Notes: generated by a model not told the origin, from the sequence alone. A DNA stretch of 64,000 bases from Hyphomonas sp. (GCF_018402285.1 NZ_JAGYJH010000003.1:372001-436000); one strand, 5' to 3'; positions 17,923 through 27,790 are shown, counted from the stretch's first letter. Translations and numbers: made by a program.

Positions 17923-18711
17923 TCATACCGGCGTCACGTCTCCAAAGACCACAAAATGAGGGTTGTCGTATCCCCGCTCCCTCTTTCCGTAGAGCAGGGA
18001 GTTGCCATCCATCGTCAGTACACGGCCACCTGCAGCTTCAACAACTGCCTGTCCTGCCGCCGTATCCCACTCCATCGTCCGGCCATGACGTGGATATACG
18101 TCTGCCTCTCCCGCCGCGACCAGGCAGAACTTCAAAGAGGAGCCTGCGCCTTTGATTTCTGCAATGGGGTATCGCGCCAACCATTCCTCCGTTTCCGGAC
18201 TGCGGTGGGACTTTGATGCGACGGCTGTCAGGCCCTCTGACGGTGAGGGACGCACTTTCAGGGGAGAGCGCTTTGCCGGAACAGGACCGTCAGGCGCTGC
18301 TTCGGCCTGCCAGGCGGAGCTTGGGCTTTCTGCAACGAACAGGCGATTTAGCGCAGGCGCGTAGACGACCCCCATGACAGGCCGGCCATTCTCAATGATG
18401 GCGATATTCACGGTGAATTCGCCGTTCCTGGCGACAAACTCCTTGGTGCCGTCCAGCGGATCGACAAGCGCAAATCGTGTTCCGTGCTGCGGAATGTGAC
18501 CCCCGGCAACAGCCTCTTCTGCGATCACTTTCAGGTCAGGTTCAGCTTCAGCGAGGCCCTTGAGAATGATCGCTTCAGCAAGGCCGTCTGCTTCGGTCAG
18601 GATTGATTTGTCGTCCTTGTGGCTGACACTGAAATCCGTGCGGTAGACCCGCATGATTTCCTTGCCCGCGGCGAGTGCGATTGTAGCGAGTGTGTCGGCG
18701 CTGACGGTCAT
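17923..18711 (-). CDS. cysQ: 3'(2'),5'-bisphosphate nucleotidase CysQ
   Basis: CysQ removes the 3'-phosphate from PAP, the by-product of sulfate assimilation and of phosphopantetheine transfer. The 262-residue product has the inositol-monophosphatase fold motifs: VIAEEAVAGG (metal Glu), DPLDGTKEF (metal-binding Asp residues) and EWDTAAGQAVVEAAGG near the end. It sits between an FKBP lipoprotein and glmM on the same strand, with 16- and 22-base gaps, so the three are probably co-transcribed. Confidence 0.95.
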   Translation of the reverse strand: MTVSADTLATIALAAGKEIMRVYRTDFSVSHKDDKSILTEADGLAEAIILKGLAEAEPDLKVIAEEAVAGGHIPQHGTRFALVDPLDGTKEFVARNGEFTVNIAIIENGRPVMGVVYAPALNRLFVAESPSSAWQAEAAPDGPVPAKRSPLKVRPSPSEGLTAVASKSHRSPETEEWLARYPIAEIKGAGSSLKFCLVAAGEADVYPRHGRTMEWDTAAGQAVVEAAGGRVLTMDGNSLLYGKRERGYDNPHFVVFGDVTPV

Positions 18712-18727
18712 CTGAAACTGCCCGCCT

Positions 18728-19627
18728 TCAGCGCATTACGTCGATGAGTTCGACTTCAAACTGAAGTGCCGTGTTGGGCGGGATGGGGCCACCTGGCGTG
18801 CCTTCTTCGCCGTACCCGAGCTCGGAAGGAATATACAGCATCCAGCGATCACCCGGCTTCATCAGTGCGAGGGCTTCGACCCAGCCGCTGATCATTGCGT
18901 TGGAAGGAAAGACTTCCGGATCGCCGCGCTCGTAGGAGGAGTCGAAAAGTTCACCTGTATCTGCAATGCGGCCCTCATAATGGACGACGACCAGTTGACC
19001 ACCTACGGGAGGCCCACCAGAAGCGTCTCCACTTTGCAGAACCACATACTGCAGTCCGGACTCGGTCTTCACGACGTCGGAAAGTTCCGGATTCCAGGGA
19101 TAGTATTTGGCCCAGGCGGCTGCGTCGGACTTCTTCGGCTCTACGATGTCGAGCAGCGACACAAAGAATACAAGATCATCACCGGCCTTTATCACGTTGC
19201 CGCGCGCCTGATTGCCATAGGCAAGCTGGTTGGGGATGTAGAAGACGTATTCGTCGCCCTTGCTCATTTCCTGAAGGCCGATGGTCCAGCCGGGAATGAC
19301 CTGATTGAGCCTGAATTCCGACGCGCTGCCGCGATCGAAGGAGGAGTCAAACTTCTCGCCGGTCGGCAACCGGCCGTCATAGTGAACCCGAACCCGATCA
19401 GTCGGGGAGGGCTGCTTGCCGCCCTTGGGGCCTTCCTTAACGACGATGTACTGGACGCCGCTTTCAGTTGTCTGAATGCCTTTAGCGTCCGGGTTCCAGG
19501 GAAGGTATTCATCAACGGGAGAAGTCATGGTGGTCTCGTCTGAAGCGCCGTCAGCGCCGGGGGATGTAGGTGCGCAAGCAACCAGCGAAACACTGAAAAC
19601 TGCGGCGGCGAATAGGGCACGGAACAT
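18728..19627 (-). CDS. FKBP-type peptidyl-prolyl isomerase lipoprotein with two FKBP domains
   Basis: The protein turns proline peptide bonds in envelope proteins. The start at 19627 (MFRALFAAAVFSVSLVAC) gives a lipoprotein signal with Cys at residue 18; an upstream extension to 19777 is not protein-like. Two FKBP domains follow, about residues 40-165 and 185-299. Each has the VRVHYDGRLPTGEKFDSSFDRG or VVVHYEGRIADTGELFDSSYERG signature, then GWTIGLQEMSKGD or GWVEALALMKPGD. Tandem FKBP domains in one lipoprotein are less common than single ones. Each domain is preceded by a related segment with YPWNP and KTESGLQYVV or TTESGVQYIV, which suggests internal duplication. Confidence 0.92.
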   Translation of the reverse strand: MFRALFAAAVFSVSLVACAPTSPGADGASDETTMTSPVDEYLPWNPDAKGIQTTESGVQYIVVKEGPKGGKQPSPTDRVRVHYDGRLPTGEKFDSSFDRGSASEFRLNQVIPGWTIGLQEMSKGDEYVFYIPNQLAYGNQARGNVIKAGDDLVFFVSLLDIVEPKKSDAAAWAKYYPWNPELSDVVKTESGLQYVVLQSGDASGGPPVGGQLVVVHYEGRIADTGELFDSSYERGDPEVFPSNAMISGWVEALALMKPGDRWMLYIPSELGYGEEGTPGGPIPPNTALQFEVELIDVMR

Positions 19628-19706
19628 GGAGCAAATCTCCTGAATGGGCAAAACCGTCGCCTGCTCTTTAGGCGGCTTTCTAGGGATAGTCACGCGCCCC
19701 TGACGC

Positions 19707-20933
19707 TCAGAGCGCCCTCGGCGGATAACCCGCCTGCGCCAGGGCATCGATGACTTCCTGAGTGTGCTGGCTGTCACGCGTTTCCATCAGAATGTCGAAC
19801 TCAGCGCCTTTGGCGGGCACATCCAGCGCAATCCGGTTATGGGCGACCTCCATGATGTTTGCGCCATTGTCACCGATGATCTTCGAGACAAGCGCAAGCA
19901 GACCAGGGCGATCATCTCCGACAATGCGGATGCGGGCCAGGCGATTTTCGCGTACGAGTGCCCGTGTCAGGACCGAAGCGAGAAGGCGCGTGTCGATATT
20001 GCCACCACAGAGTACGAGGCCTACCTTGCGGCCATAGAAGCGCGAGGGGTGCGCCAAAAGCGCGGCAAGTCCGGCAGCGCCAGCGCCCTCTGCAACGGTT
20101 TTCTCGACTTCCACAAAGAGTGTGATGGCTCTCTCGAGATGTTCTTCCTCGACCAGTACGATGTCATCCACGAGTTCCTGCGCGATGCGGCGGGTGATCT
20201 GGCCAACTTCCTTTACCGCAATGCCTTCAGCGATGGTGGCGCCGCCCATCTTGGGAGATTTGCCTCTCAGCGCTGCGTGCATGCAGGGATACATCGCCGC
20301 CTCAACACCAATAATTTTAATGTCCGGCTTCAGGGCTTTGGCGGCAATGGCAATCCCGCTGATCAGGCCACCGCCGCCGATTGGCACGACGAGGGTATCC
20401 AGGTCCGGGTTGTCTGCAAGCATTTCGAGCGCGATCGTGCCCTGGCCCGCAATGATGTCAGTGTCGTCAAAGGGATGAATGAAGGTCAGGCCCTCCTTCT
20501 CGCCGAGCTTTAGGGCGTAGTCTTTTGCCTCGTCAAAGATCAGGCCTTCCAGAATGACGCGTGCGCCGTGGTCGCGCGTGTGCTCGACCTTGTTGAAGGG
20601 GGTTGTCTCCGCCATGACAATGGTTGCCGGGATGCCGAGGCGACGCGCGTGATAAGCAACGCCCTGCGCATGGTTGCCCGCGGAAGCTGCGATCACACCG
20701 GCTTTCTTTTCCTTCTCCGAGAGTTTAACCAGCTTGTTCAGGGCGCCGCGCTCCTTGAAGGCCGCTGTAAACTGGCGGTTTTCATGCTTCACCCAGACCT
20801 CGGCGCCTGTGATCGCCGAGAGGGTCTTTGAATGAGACAGCTCTGTGCGCTCGATCTGACCATCTAGAACATCTGCTGCTGCCTGGATGTCGGCCAGCGT
20901 CACGGGCAGGGGAGAAGTCAGGGAATCGGGCAT
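19707..20933 (-). CDS. ilvA: Threonine ammonia-lyase with C-terminal ACT domain
   Basis: The PLP enzyme deaminates threonine to 2-oxobutanoate, the first step to isoleucine. The start at 20933 (MPDSLTSPLPVTLADI) gives 408 residues. The PLP lysine lies in AAFKERGALNKL, the phosphate-binding glycine loop is GGGGLISG, and the C-terminal 80 residues form one ACT domain (IVGDDRPGLLALVSKIIG). This matches the medium form with a single regulatory domain rather than the longer E. coli IlvA. An out-of-frame-looking N-terminal extension to 21089 is not used. It precedes the FKBP gene by 79 bases. Confidence 0.92.
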   Translation of the reverse strand: MPDSLTSPLPVTLADIQAAADVLDGQIERTELSHSKTLSAITGAEVWVKHENRQFTAAFKERGALNKLVKLSEKEKKAGVIAASAGNHAQGVAYHARRLGIPATIVMAETTPFNKVEHTRDHGARVILEGLIFDEAKDYALKLGEKEGLTFIHPFDDTDIIAGQGTIALEMLADNPDLDTLVVPIGGGGLISGIAIAAKALKPDIKIIGVEAAMYPCMHAALRGKSPKMGGATIAEGIAVKEVGQITRRIAQELVDDIVLVEEEHLERAITLFVEVEKTVAEGAGAAGLAALLAHPSRFYGRKVGLVLCGGNIDTRLLASVLTRALVRENRLARIRIVGDDRPGLLALVSKIIGDNGANIMEVAHNRIALDVPAKGAEFDILMETRDSQHTQEVIDALAQAGYPPRAL

Positions 20934-20979
20934 GGGAAAGGGTTCCGGCGAAAGCGGGCGCACCCTATGCGGGCAGGGT

Positions 20980-22815
20980 TTAATTGACAAGCAATCCTGC
21001 AGCGCCAGGCGCGGGATCATGTTCCGCCACCCAATGGTCCGGAGCGACCTGAACCAACTGGGGCTGGTACTGGTCGGCTTCCGGATCATCCGTCAGTTTG
21101 GACTTGAGGAACCGGAGGGCTGCGCGGCTGTCCAAAGGACTTGGCAGGTCGCCCGTCAACCGAACGCGCTCCCGGGCGCGCTCGCCCCGGGGATCAGCAT
21201 TGGGAACTGCTGCGATAAGGCCCTGAGTATAGGGATGGCGGGCGTCCTCATATATTTCGTTGCGACCTGCAAGTTCGACGATGCGGCCAAGATAGAGCAC
21301 CATAACCCGGTGGCTGATCTGGCGGACGACAGCCAGATCGTGACTGATGAAAATCATCGCAAGACCGAACTCTTTCTGGAGCTCGATCAGAAGGTCTACT
21401 ACCTGGGCCTGTACAGACACGTCCAACGCCGAGACCGCTTCGTCGCAGATGACGAGTTTTGGCTTCAGGATCATTGCGCGCGCAATGCCGACACGCTGGT
21501 TCTGTCCACCCGACAGCTCGTGCGGGTAGCGGTTGATCAGGTTCGGATCGAGCCCGACGCGTGGAAGAATTTCCCTAACTTTTGCCTCGCGCTCAGACCT
21601 GGATAGCCCAGGCTCGTGAACCAGAAGCGGCTCTGCCACCGAGGCACCGATCGTCATGCGTGGATCAAGACTGGCGAGCGGATCCTGAAACACGATCTGG
21701 AGGTCATCCCTCAGACTGTCCATCTCACCGCGGCTCGCCTTGGCGATGTCGCGCCCAAGCCAGGCGACTTTTCCGGCAGTCGGCGGAATCAACCGCAGAA
21801 CACCGCGCGCGAGCGTAGACTTGCCGCAGCCCGATTCTCCGACGACGCCCAGTGTCTCCCCAGGCTTCAGGTCAAAGCTGACACCGTTCACAGCTTTCAG
21901 AGGCTTCTGCCTGCCAAACAGGCCGCCTTTCACCTGGATTGGGAAATGAACCTTCATGTCTTCAACGCGCAGGACAGGCTCGATGCCGGGTCCGGGCTGA
22001 CTGGAAAGGGGAGGTCGGCCGGGAGGGTCTGGAAGGTCCAGGCGAGGCACGGCGGCCAGAAGCATTTTCGTATAATCGTGCTTGGGCGCGTAGAAAATCT
22101 CGTCGGTCGTGCCCTGTTCGACGATCTCGCCATGACGCATGACAACAACGCGGTCACACATCCGCGCGACAACACCCATATTGTGCGTGATCAGAACAAT
22201 TCCCGTGCCGGTTTCGCGCTTCAACTCGTCCATGAGTTCTAGCACCTGTGCCTGGACTGTAACATCCAGCGCGGTGGTCGGTTCGTCAGCGATCAGAAGT
22301 TTCGGCCCGCACAGCATGGCAATGGCGATCATGACCCGCTGGCGCATGCCACCTGAAAGCTCATGCGGGAATTGCTCCATCCGGCGCTCTGCTTCCGGAA
22401 TGCGGACGTGTTCCAGCCATTCCACGCACTGCTTGTTGGCTTCGGTGCCCTTGAGCCCCTTATGTAGCGCCAGAATTTCCCGCATCTGGGCACCGACTGT
22501 CATGTGGGGGGTCAGGCTGGTCAGCGGGTCCTGGAAGATCATCGACATTTCCGCGCCGCGGATCTTGCGTAGTTCAGTCGTCGAGGCCGTCAGCATTTCT
22601 GTGGCGCCAAAGCGCATGCTGCCCGTCGCCTTTCCGTTTCCGGCCAGCAGACCCATTGCAGCGAGTGCGGATTGGCTCTTTCCCGAGCCGCTTTCCCCTA
22701 CAATGCCAACACACTCACCAGAAGAAACTGCAAAGGAGATTCCCTTCACAGCGTTTACTGTGCCGTCCGGCGTCTCGAATTCGACCTTGAGGTCTGTCAC
22801 AGTCATAAGCGTCAT
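20980..22815 (-). CDS. Fused dipeptide/oligopeptide-type ABC transporter ATPase (two ATPase domains)
   Basis: One chain of 611 residues holds two ATPase domains like DppD-DppF or YejF/GsiA. Domain 1 has Walker A GESGSGKS, signature LSGGMRQR and Walker B LLIADEPT. Domain 2 has [17 protein letters not shown] and [12 protein letters not shown]. Each ends with the oligopeptide-transporter C-terminal region ([10 protein letters not shown] and [10 protein letters not shown]). Starts at 22815 or 22806 fit; there is no strong ribosome site. No permease or binding-protein gene is nearby, so its partners lie elsewhere. The substrate is probably a peptide, but this is not certain. Confidence 0.92.
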   Translation of the reverse strand: MTLMTVTDLKVEFETPDGTVNAVKGISFAVSSGECVGIVGESGSGKSQSALAAMGLLAGNGKATGSMRFGATEMLTASTTELRKIRGAEMSMIFQDPLTSLTPHMTVGAQMREILALHKGLKGTEANKQCVEWLEHVRIPEAERRMEQFPHELSGGMRQRVMIAIAMLCGPKLLIADEPTTALDVTVQAQVLELMDELKRETGTGIVLITHNMGVVARMCDRVVVMRHGEIVEQGTTDEIFYAPKHDYTKMLLAAVPRLDLPDPPGRPPLSSQPGPGIEPVLRVEDMKVHFPIQVKGGLFGRQKPLKAVNGVSFDLKPGETLGVVGESGCGKSTLARGVLRLIPPTAGKVAWLGRDIAKASRGEMDSLRDDLQIVFQDPLASLDPRMTIGASVAEPLLVHEPGLSRSEREAKVREILPRVGLDPNLINRYPHELSGGQNQRVGIARAMILKPKLVICDEAVSALDVSVQAQVVDLLIELQKEFGLAMIFISHDLAVVRQISHRVMVLYLGRIVELAGRNEIYEDARHPYTQGLIAAVPNADPRGERARERVRLTGDLPSPLDSRAALRFLKSKLTDDPEADQYQPQLVQVAPDHWVAEHDPAPGAAGLLVN

Positions 22816-22875
22816 GGCGTTGACGAGTAACGGTGTAACGCTGGGGCGCAAGAGGCAGGTGCAGATTTCAGGCAC

Positions 22876-22907
22876 AGAAAAATGCCGCGTCCCTCCAGGA
22901 ACGCGGC
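22876..22907 (-). terminator. Terminator after ompW
   Basis: A 10-bp stem (22884-22893 with 22898-22907, one G-T pair) has a TCCA loop on the plus strand. On the minus strand it is followed by ATTTTTC. It ends the ompW transcript 72 bases after its stop, so the ABC ATPase downstream needs its own promoter. Confidence 0.8.
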
Positions 22908-22978
22908 GTTCTGCCTCGGCAATGCCAGTCTGGTGTAAGTCTTGAGTCTGGCGCTGCCTCTGCCTGATATTGGCTGGA

Positions 22979-23659
22979 TCAGAATTTGTAGCCGAGACCA
23001 ATCCCTATGATTAGCGGGTCTATGTCCACGTCAGCGTTCACGCTTGCGCCGAGAGCCGTTGTGAAGTCGACCGTAACATCGGTGTTGATCCAGACTTTCT
23101 TGATATCTGCGTTCAGGGCCCAGCCACCTTCCTTGCCGTCAAGGTCATAATCGAAGCCAGCCTGCAGGGCAGGACCGAAGCTGGAGTCATAGTCTACCCC
23201 GTCAGCAACTGGGCCAGCATCTTCGTTGAAGAAGAGCGTCGCGTTCACGCCCGCTCCAACATAAGGTTTGAAACGGGTCCCATTCTGAAAGTGATATTGA
23301 AGCGTGAGGGTGGGTGGCAGCAACCACACGTCTCCAAGATCGATATTCGCATTAGTCAGCGCGCCTGGGACCGTGACATCTGTCGCCTTTACGTCATGGG
23401 GCGTAACCGCGAGTATCAACTCGGCCGCAATGTTCTTGTTGAAGAAATAGGTGATATCGATTTCGGGGACATATTGGTCGCCGATATCAACACCGCCCTG
23501 CAGACCGGTACCGCCAACGGACAAGGCGCCAGCTTCGTCGGGAAGGACACCAAGGACGCGCGCGCGCACCATCCAGGGATTTTCTTCGGCAGTGGCTGTG
23601 CCTGCAAATCCCATTATTGCTGTACCCGTCATAAGGACGACTGCGAGGAGCTTTTTCAT
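22979..23659 (-). CDS. ompW: OmpW-family outer membrane protein
   Basis: The start at 23659 (MKKLLAVVLMTGTAIMGFAG) gives a 226-residue protein with a signal peptide cut near TATAEE. The mature part has the OmpW pattern: ENPWMVRARVLGVLP, the VPEIDITYFFNKNIAAELILA strand, PPTLTLQYHFQNG, PYVGAGVNATLFF and a C-terminal GIGLGYKF ending in Phe. OmpW forms a small eight-stranded barrel used for passage of hydrophobic molecules. It is a single-gene unit with its own terminator. The upstream 280-base gap to the alcohol dehydrogenase holds the two divergent promoters. Confidence 0.93.
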   Translation of the reverse strand: MKKLLAVVLMTGTAIMGFAGTATAEENPWMVRARVLGVLPDEAGALSVGGTGLQGGVDIGDQYVPEIDITYFFNKNIAAELILAVTPHDVKATDVTVPGALTNANIDLGDVWLLPPTLTLQYHFQNGTRFKPYVGAGVNATLFFNEDAGPVADGVDYDSSFGPALQAGFDYDLDGKEGGWALNADIKKVWINTDVTVDFTTALGASVNADVDIDPLIIGIGLGYKF

Positions 23660-23718
23660 GTTTGAAACCCGCTGGTTCTGTGAGTGATGCTGTCTGGTTA
23701 GTGCTCTGGAATTAAAGG

Positions 23719-23760
23719 CGAAATACACCAGTTTGCCGCGCGGCTGCGGGCCGCGCGGCA
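23719..23760. promoter_or_regulatory. Upstream region of ompW: GC hairpin and repeated motif
   Basis: A perfect 10-bp inverted repeat, TGCCGCGCGG/CCGCGCGGCA (23734-23743 and 23751-23760), lies about 75 bases upstream of ompW. Next to it is GAAATACACCAGTTTG (23719-23734), which recurs with one change just upstream of selO (7857-7872). The role is not known. The motif may be a promoter or regulator site. Confidence 0.3.
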
Positions 23761-23943
23761 CAAGCGCTCAACTAGGTACTCGTCCGTATTGAGATGGAAT
23801 TTCCAAACTGCAAAATTGCAATTGCTTGCGCCCGCAAAGACGGGTGCCTCCGCTAAGGCTGCGGCACTGTGCCCTAGGGAAAGGCTTGCCTTGATGCGGC
23901 GCAGTTGGGAACATGCCTCTGTCCCTGCGCTCTGGAGTTCCCT

Positions 23944-25077
23944 ATGCCGGTCATGAATTTTCTCACCCAATGCGTTTTCGATGCAGGCGCGTTGAAGCAG
24001 CTTTCTAAACTTGCCAAGGCACGAGGCATTACGCGTCCTTTCATCGTGACGGATGCCGGCATCAAGGCGTCCGGTATCCTTGCAAAGGTTGAGGACGCGC
24101 TCGGGGTTGCGCCGGCAGGCGTTTTTGCCGAGACGGTTCCCAATCCAACAGAGACACAAACCAGGCTTGCGACATCGCTTTACAAAGAGTCGGGCGCAGA
24201 CGGCATTATCGCTGTCGGCGGAGGCTCTTCGATGGACCATGCGAAGGCCATTGGCCTCATGGCGAGCCATTCCGAACCGCTCGAAACCTATGCTGCAATT
24301 GTTGGGGGCGCCAAGCTGGTCGGCAAGATACCGCCGCTGATTGCCATTCCGACCACTGCGGGTACCGGCTCGGAAGTGTCAGTGGGCATGGTGATCATCA
24401 TGGAAAATGGCAGGAAGGAGACCTTCGCGTCCCCAAATCTCATTCCACTTGTCGCGCTGTGCGATCCCGATCTGACGCTTGGCCTGCCACCGGGACTGAC
24501 GGCTGCGACCGGCATGGATGCATTGACCCATTGCATCGAAGCGGTCCTCACCCCTGCCATAAACCCGCCCGCAGAGGGCATCGGGTATGACGGCGCGCAT
24601 CGCGCGTTCGGGATGGGCATGCTCAAGCGGGCCGTTAAGGACGGGTCTGATGAAGAAGCGCGCTGGCACATGATGATGGCGAGCTATGAAGGCGCGCTTG
24701 CCTTTGTGAAGGGGCTCGGCGGAGTACACGCACTCAGCCATGCTGCCGGCCGGCTTCAGGACAAGAAGCTGCACCACGGGACACTGAACGCCGTGTTCCT
24801 TCCGCACATCCTTCGGTTTCACAATGGCGCCGCAGATGAGAAATACGTCCGCTTGCGGCAGGCAATGGGCCTGAAGCCTGGCGCCGATCTTGCTGACGCA
24901 ATCCAGGATTTGAACGATGCCATCGGGATTCCAAGGAACCTCAGCGCGATGGGGCTTAGCGGATCAGACGGCCCGGGGATCGTCGAGTACGCGCTCAATG
25001 ATCTCGCGCATGCTGGAAACCCCCGCCCGATGAGCGCAGATGATTACGCCAGGGTTTATGAAACCGCACTGAACTGA
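23944..25077 (+). CDS. Iron-containing alcohol dehydrogenase
   Basis: A group III dehydrogenase of 377 residues that uses NAD(P) and a metal ion. The nucleotide site is GGGSSMDHAKAIG. The metal ligands expected in this family are present: Asp and His in GMDALTHC, His in HALSHAAG and His in HHGTLNA. It starts at 23944 (MPVMNFLTQCVFDAG), eight bases after GGAG; a second ATG lies three codons on. Substrate type (alcohol, diol, or lactaldehyde-like) cannot be told. A possible glycosylase gene follows after 8 bases, so the two may be translated from one message. Confidence 0.92.
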   Translation: MPVMNFLTQCVFDAGALKQLSKLAKARGITRPFIVTDAGIKASGILAKVEDALGVAPAGVFAETVPNPTETQTRLATSLYKESGADGIIAVGGGSSMDHAKAIGLMASHSEPLETYAAIVGGAKLVGKIPPLIAIPTTAGTGSEVSVGMVIIMENGRKETFASPNLIPLVALCDPDLTLGLPPGLTAATGMDALTHCIEAVLTPAINPPAEGIGYDGAHRAFGMGMLKRAVKDGSDEEARWHMMMASYEGALAFVKGLGGVHALSHAAGRLQDKKLHHGTLNAVFLPHILRFHNGAADEKYVRLRQAMGLKPGADLADAIQDLNDAIGIPRNLSAMGLSGSDGPGIVEYALNDLAHAGNPRPMSADDYARVYETALN

Positions 25078-25085
25078 GTGGCGAC

Positions 25086-25760
25086 ATGCCGCGCCGGTTT
25101 GCCGCCATACTGAAGATGGCTGCCCTCCATCATGGCGGAGAGGCGGCGGCGCTGGAAAAATCCCGGAACACGCATCGGGCTCAGGACCTTGAGCGTGTTC
25201 CGGGTGACCGGCTTCTATCCGTGATGACGCGGTGCGTGTTCAATGCCGGGTTCAACTGGAAGGTCGTCGAGGCGAAGTGGGACGGGTTCGAGGCGGCGTT
25301 CGAAGGGTTTGATCCGGCGAGGCTCACATTCCTGGGCGATGAGATAATGGATCGTCTGATTACGGATGAGCGCATCGTCCGAAACGGGCAAAAGATCCGG
25401 GCAACACTCGAAAATGCGCGGTTCGTTGCCGAACTTGAAAGCAAGGAAGGCGAGTTTGGACGATTCCTTGCCAGTTGGCCAGGCGAAGACCAGACAGGCC
25501 TTCTGAATGTTCTGAACAAACGCGGCTCACGCCTCGGCGGCGCAACGGGTCAGTATTTCCTGCGCTTTGCGGGATGGGATGCCTGGATCGCGTCGTCCCA
25601 TGTCTGCGCAGCTTTGGTGCGGGAGGGTGTTCTTGAAAAACCTGAAGCTACGGGAAAACGGGACCTGCAAAAGCTTCAGGATGCCATCAACGAGTACCAC
25701 GACAACAGCGGCTTACCCCGTGCACAGATAAGCCGCCTTCTCGCAATGAGTGTCGGGTAA
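25086..25760 (+). CDS. DNA-3-methyladenine glycosylase I-like protein
   Basis: The 224-residue protein has the helix-hairpin-helix DNA glycosylase layout of the Tag family: LLSVMTRCVFNAGFNWKVVEAKWDGFEAAFEGFDPARLTFL, then DERIVRNGQKIRATLENARFV, both typical of Tag and its distant YfjP-like relatives. Zinc-binding Cys and His residues of classical Tag are not all present, so it belongs to a divergent subgroup. It should remove alkylated bases in DNA repair. It follows the alcohol dehydrogenase by 8 bases. Confidence 0.8.
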   Translation: MPRRFAAILKMAALHHGGEAAALEKSRNTHRAQDLERVPGDRLLSVMTRCVFNAGFNWKVVEAKWDGFEAAFEGFDPARLTFLGDEIMDRLITDERIVRNGQKIRATLENARFVAELESKEGEFGRFLASWPGEDQTGLLNVLNKRGSRLGGATGQYFLRFAGWDAWIASSHVCAALVREGVLEKPEATGKRDLQKLQDAINEYHDNSGLPRAQISRLLAMSVG

Positions 25761-25766
25761 CCGAGA

Positions 25767-26826
25767 TTACTCGGCTTTCAGGGCGGGCAGGCCCAACGCC
25801 GCTTCGACATCAGCCCAGTTCACAATCTTGAAGTTCTGGTCCTGTCCGGAGCGGGGATTGCCATCATCCTGTACAATCAGGACACCTCTTGGAAATCCGG
25901 GCAGGACGCCGGAGAAAACATCGAGGCCATCCGTATGGGTGACTTCATCGATGCCGAGTGGTTCGTTGGCAGCGATCGAGAAACTGCCGCGGGGGGCGTG
26001 GGGTGCCTGGCGATCGTATACAACAAAACGATCCTCCGATTGGGCGGACGCAACGACCCAGCCTTGCCCCTCTGCGCCTTTCCAGATCGAAACGCCTTCT
26101 ACGTCCGCGACCAGTCCGGTGGGTCCGCCGACAGTATCGACAAGGGCTGGAACCGGCGCATTTTCCTGGTAAGCGACTGTCCAGAGGCCTCGGTTTTCCT
26201 CGCCGACGAACATTATACTGTTTGTTTCATCAAACACGCACCCTTCAAGTTGAGCTTTCCAGTTTGATGGTTTTCAGGAGTTCGCCGGAAATGCCGGAAT
26301 GCTCTACGGTCAGATCCCAGATCTGCAGCGTTCCATTCTTGTAGGTGACGCCCGCGAGGTCGCGGCCATCCTCGCGTGCCTGACAGATGCCGTAAGGCTC
26401 GACTGTACCTGTTGGAACATCTCCGCCATGACTGACCAGGCCTGATACGCGATCAATCAGAAATACAGAAATCGCGTTGACCTGATCATTGCTTGCAACG
26501 GCGACATCAAATGGACGATCCGCCAACTGACGAACATCTATGTTGTTGATGAGGCCGATCGGGAGGTTTTGAACTTCCGATCCGTCCAGCGCAAAGACGA
26601 CAAGTCCGACTTGTTTGTTGGTGCCCAGAACAAGGGTCTTGCCAGGGTCTGACGGATGAAGCCAGAGCGCAGGATCGTCGGCTGCATCTCCCTGAGCGCC
26701 TGCAGGGGCGGTTTCCACGCTCGCCATGACAAATTTCTGGCCGTCAATCACCGGAGGCGGCGCGGACACGCACGCGGCAGCAGATAAGGCAAAGGTAGAT
26801 ACGAATGCGTTCCGGAAGAAGGGCAC
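25767..26826 (-). pseudogene. Beta-propeller phytase lipoprotein, one-base frameshift
   Basis: The N-terminal frame starts at a GTG at 26826, with AGGAG eight bases upstream, and encodes a lipoprotein signal (ALSAAAC). It continues with DDPALWLHPSDPGKTLVLGTNKQVGL, the first blade of 3-phytase of the beta-propeller type. It runs into a stop just after KTIKLESST. The next frame resumes as QLEGCVFDETNSIMFVGEENRGLW, the family's calcium-site blade, and ends LGLPALKAE. Removing one A from the AAA run at 26256-26258 joins them into 352 residues, close to the family size. Beta-propeller phytases release phosphate from phytate. Here the gene is broken, or the run is miscounted. Confidence 0.85.
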
Positions 26827-26911
26827 GGGGAAGCTCCTGTAAATCCGGGAGGTTTGAGCAATAGATCCCACTTTGTCTCTTCTGCATGACAAAATCGCGA
26901 CGGCCCAGTGC

Positions 26912-27790
26912 TCAGGAAACTGTCGTATCCCAATAAGCGGCCCATCTTGCCGTAAGCGCTCCAGGCTTCTCGGCCGTCAGCAGGCCGGAAAAGCGCTGCG
27001 CTTTCATAAGCAACCGTTTCTGATGGCGCAGGGCCGACCGGCGGGCCAGTTTAAGCACATCCTTGTCGATAAGATCTGCCGGAGTTGCCTCCAGGGCCTC
27101 CAACAAAAGGCCGCAATCGCGCCAGTCACCCAGGCTTTCGGAAAGCCGGCTTGCCATCCTGGCATGAGCATCCAGGGCATCCGGGCAAATTCGGTTGAGC
27201 AAAAGGGTCTGGTGCCAATGGGTCTTGGCACTCTTGCGCCAGTTATGAGTTGCCTCTTCTTCGCCGGTTTCGATGGCTGCAGCGAAATCCCCGCGCAGCC
27301 GCTTGTAACTCCGCTTCAGCCCTGGCCTGATGGCGTCAAACCCCTCTGCTGAAATTCTCCAGTGCGCGGCTCTTTTTGCTGCCGACCGCATATCGCGCCC
27401 GAACGCTTTGAGAAGTTTGGTGTGTGCCTTCGCATCTGCGGTGTTGGCAAAGTCCGGTTTGAGGACACCTTCAATGGCGAGGAAAGCTTCTGCCGGAAGT
27501 TTCAATCGCGTCAGACTGTCAAGGATCGCGCCTGAGTCTCGCGCCTCGGAGAGGCTTCGTGCAGCGTCCCGGAGAAGGTTGTTCTCTGCAGCGGCGCCTT
27601 CAAAGACGGGTGTAATCAGGCGCAACAGCGAGCGGAGTCGCTTCGCCGACTTGCGGACCTCGTGGACCTGTCTGGGAACTGGAAGATCGGCTTGAGCCAG
27701 GATTGACGCGATGCGTCCGAATTCCTCTGCAGCGATCCGCCGGATGTCAGCCTCAACCGTTTCGTTGCCCGGCTTAAGTCTGTACGTCAT
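26912..27790 (-). CDS. CHAD domain protein
   Basis: The 292-residue protein is built of helices with the conserved Lys, Arg and His pattern of the CHAD domain: VHEVRKSAKRLRSLLRL near residue 43, THNWRKSAKTHWHQ near residue 180 and ALRHQKRLL near the end. CHAD domains bind inorganic polyphosphate and are often found near polyphosphate kinases or with CYTH domains. Here there is no CYTH domain. It lies just upstream of the broken phytase on the same strand, so the two could share a message and a role in phosphate storage. Confidence 0.85.
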   Translation of the reverse strand: MTYRLKPGNETVEADIRRIAAEEFGRIASILAQADLPVPRQVHEVRKSAKRLRSLLRLITPVFEGAAAENNLLRDAARSLSEARDSGAILDSLTRLKLPAEAFLAIEGVLKPDFANTADAKAHTKLLKAFGRDMRSAAKRAAHWRISAEGFDAIRPGLKRSYKRLRGDFAAAIETGEEEATHNWRKSAKTHWHQTLLLNRICPDALDAHARMASRLSESLGDWRDCGLLLEALEATPADLIDKDVLKLARRSALRHQKRLLMKAQRFSGLLTAEKPGALTARWAAYWDTTVS

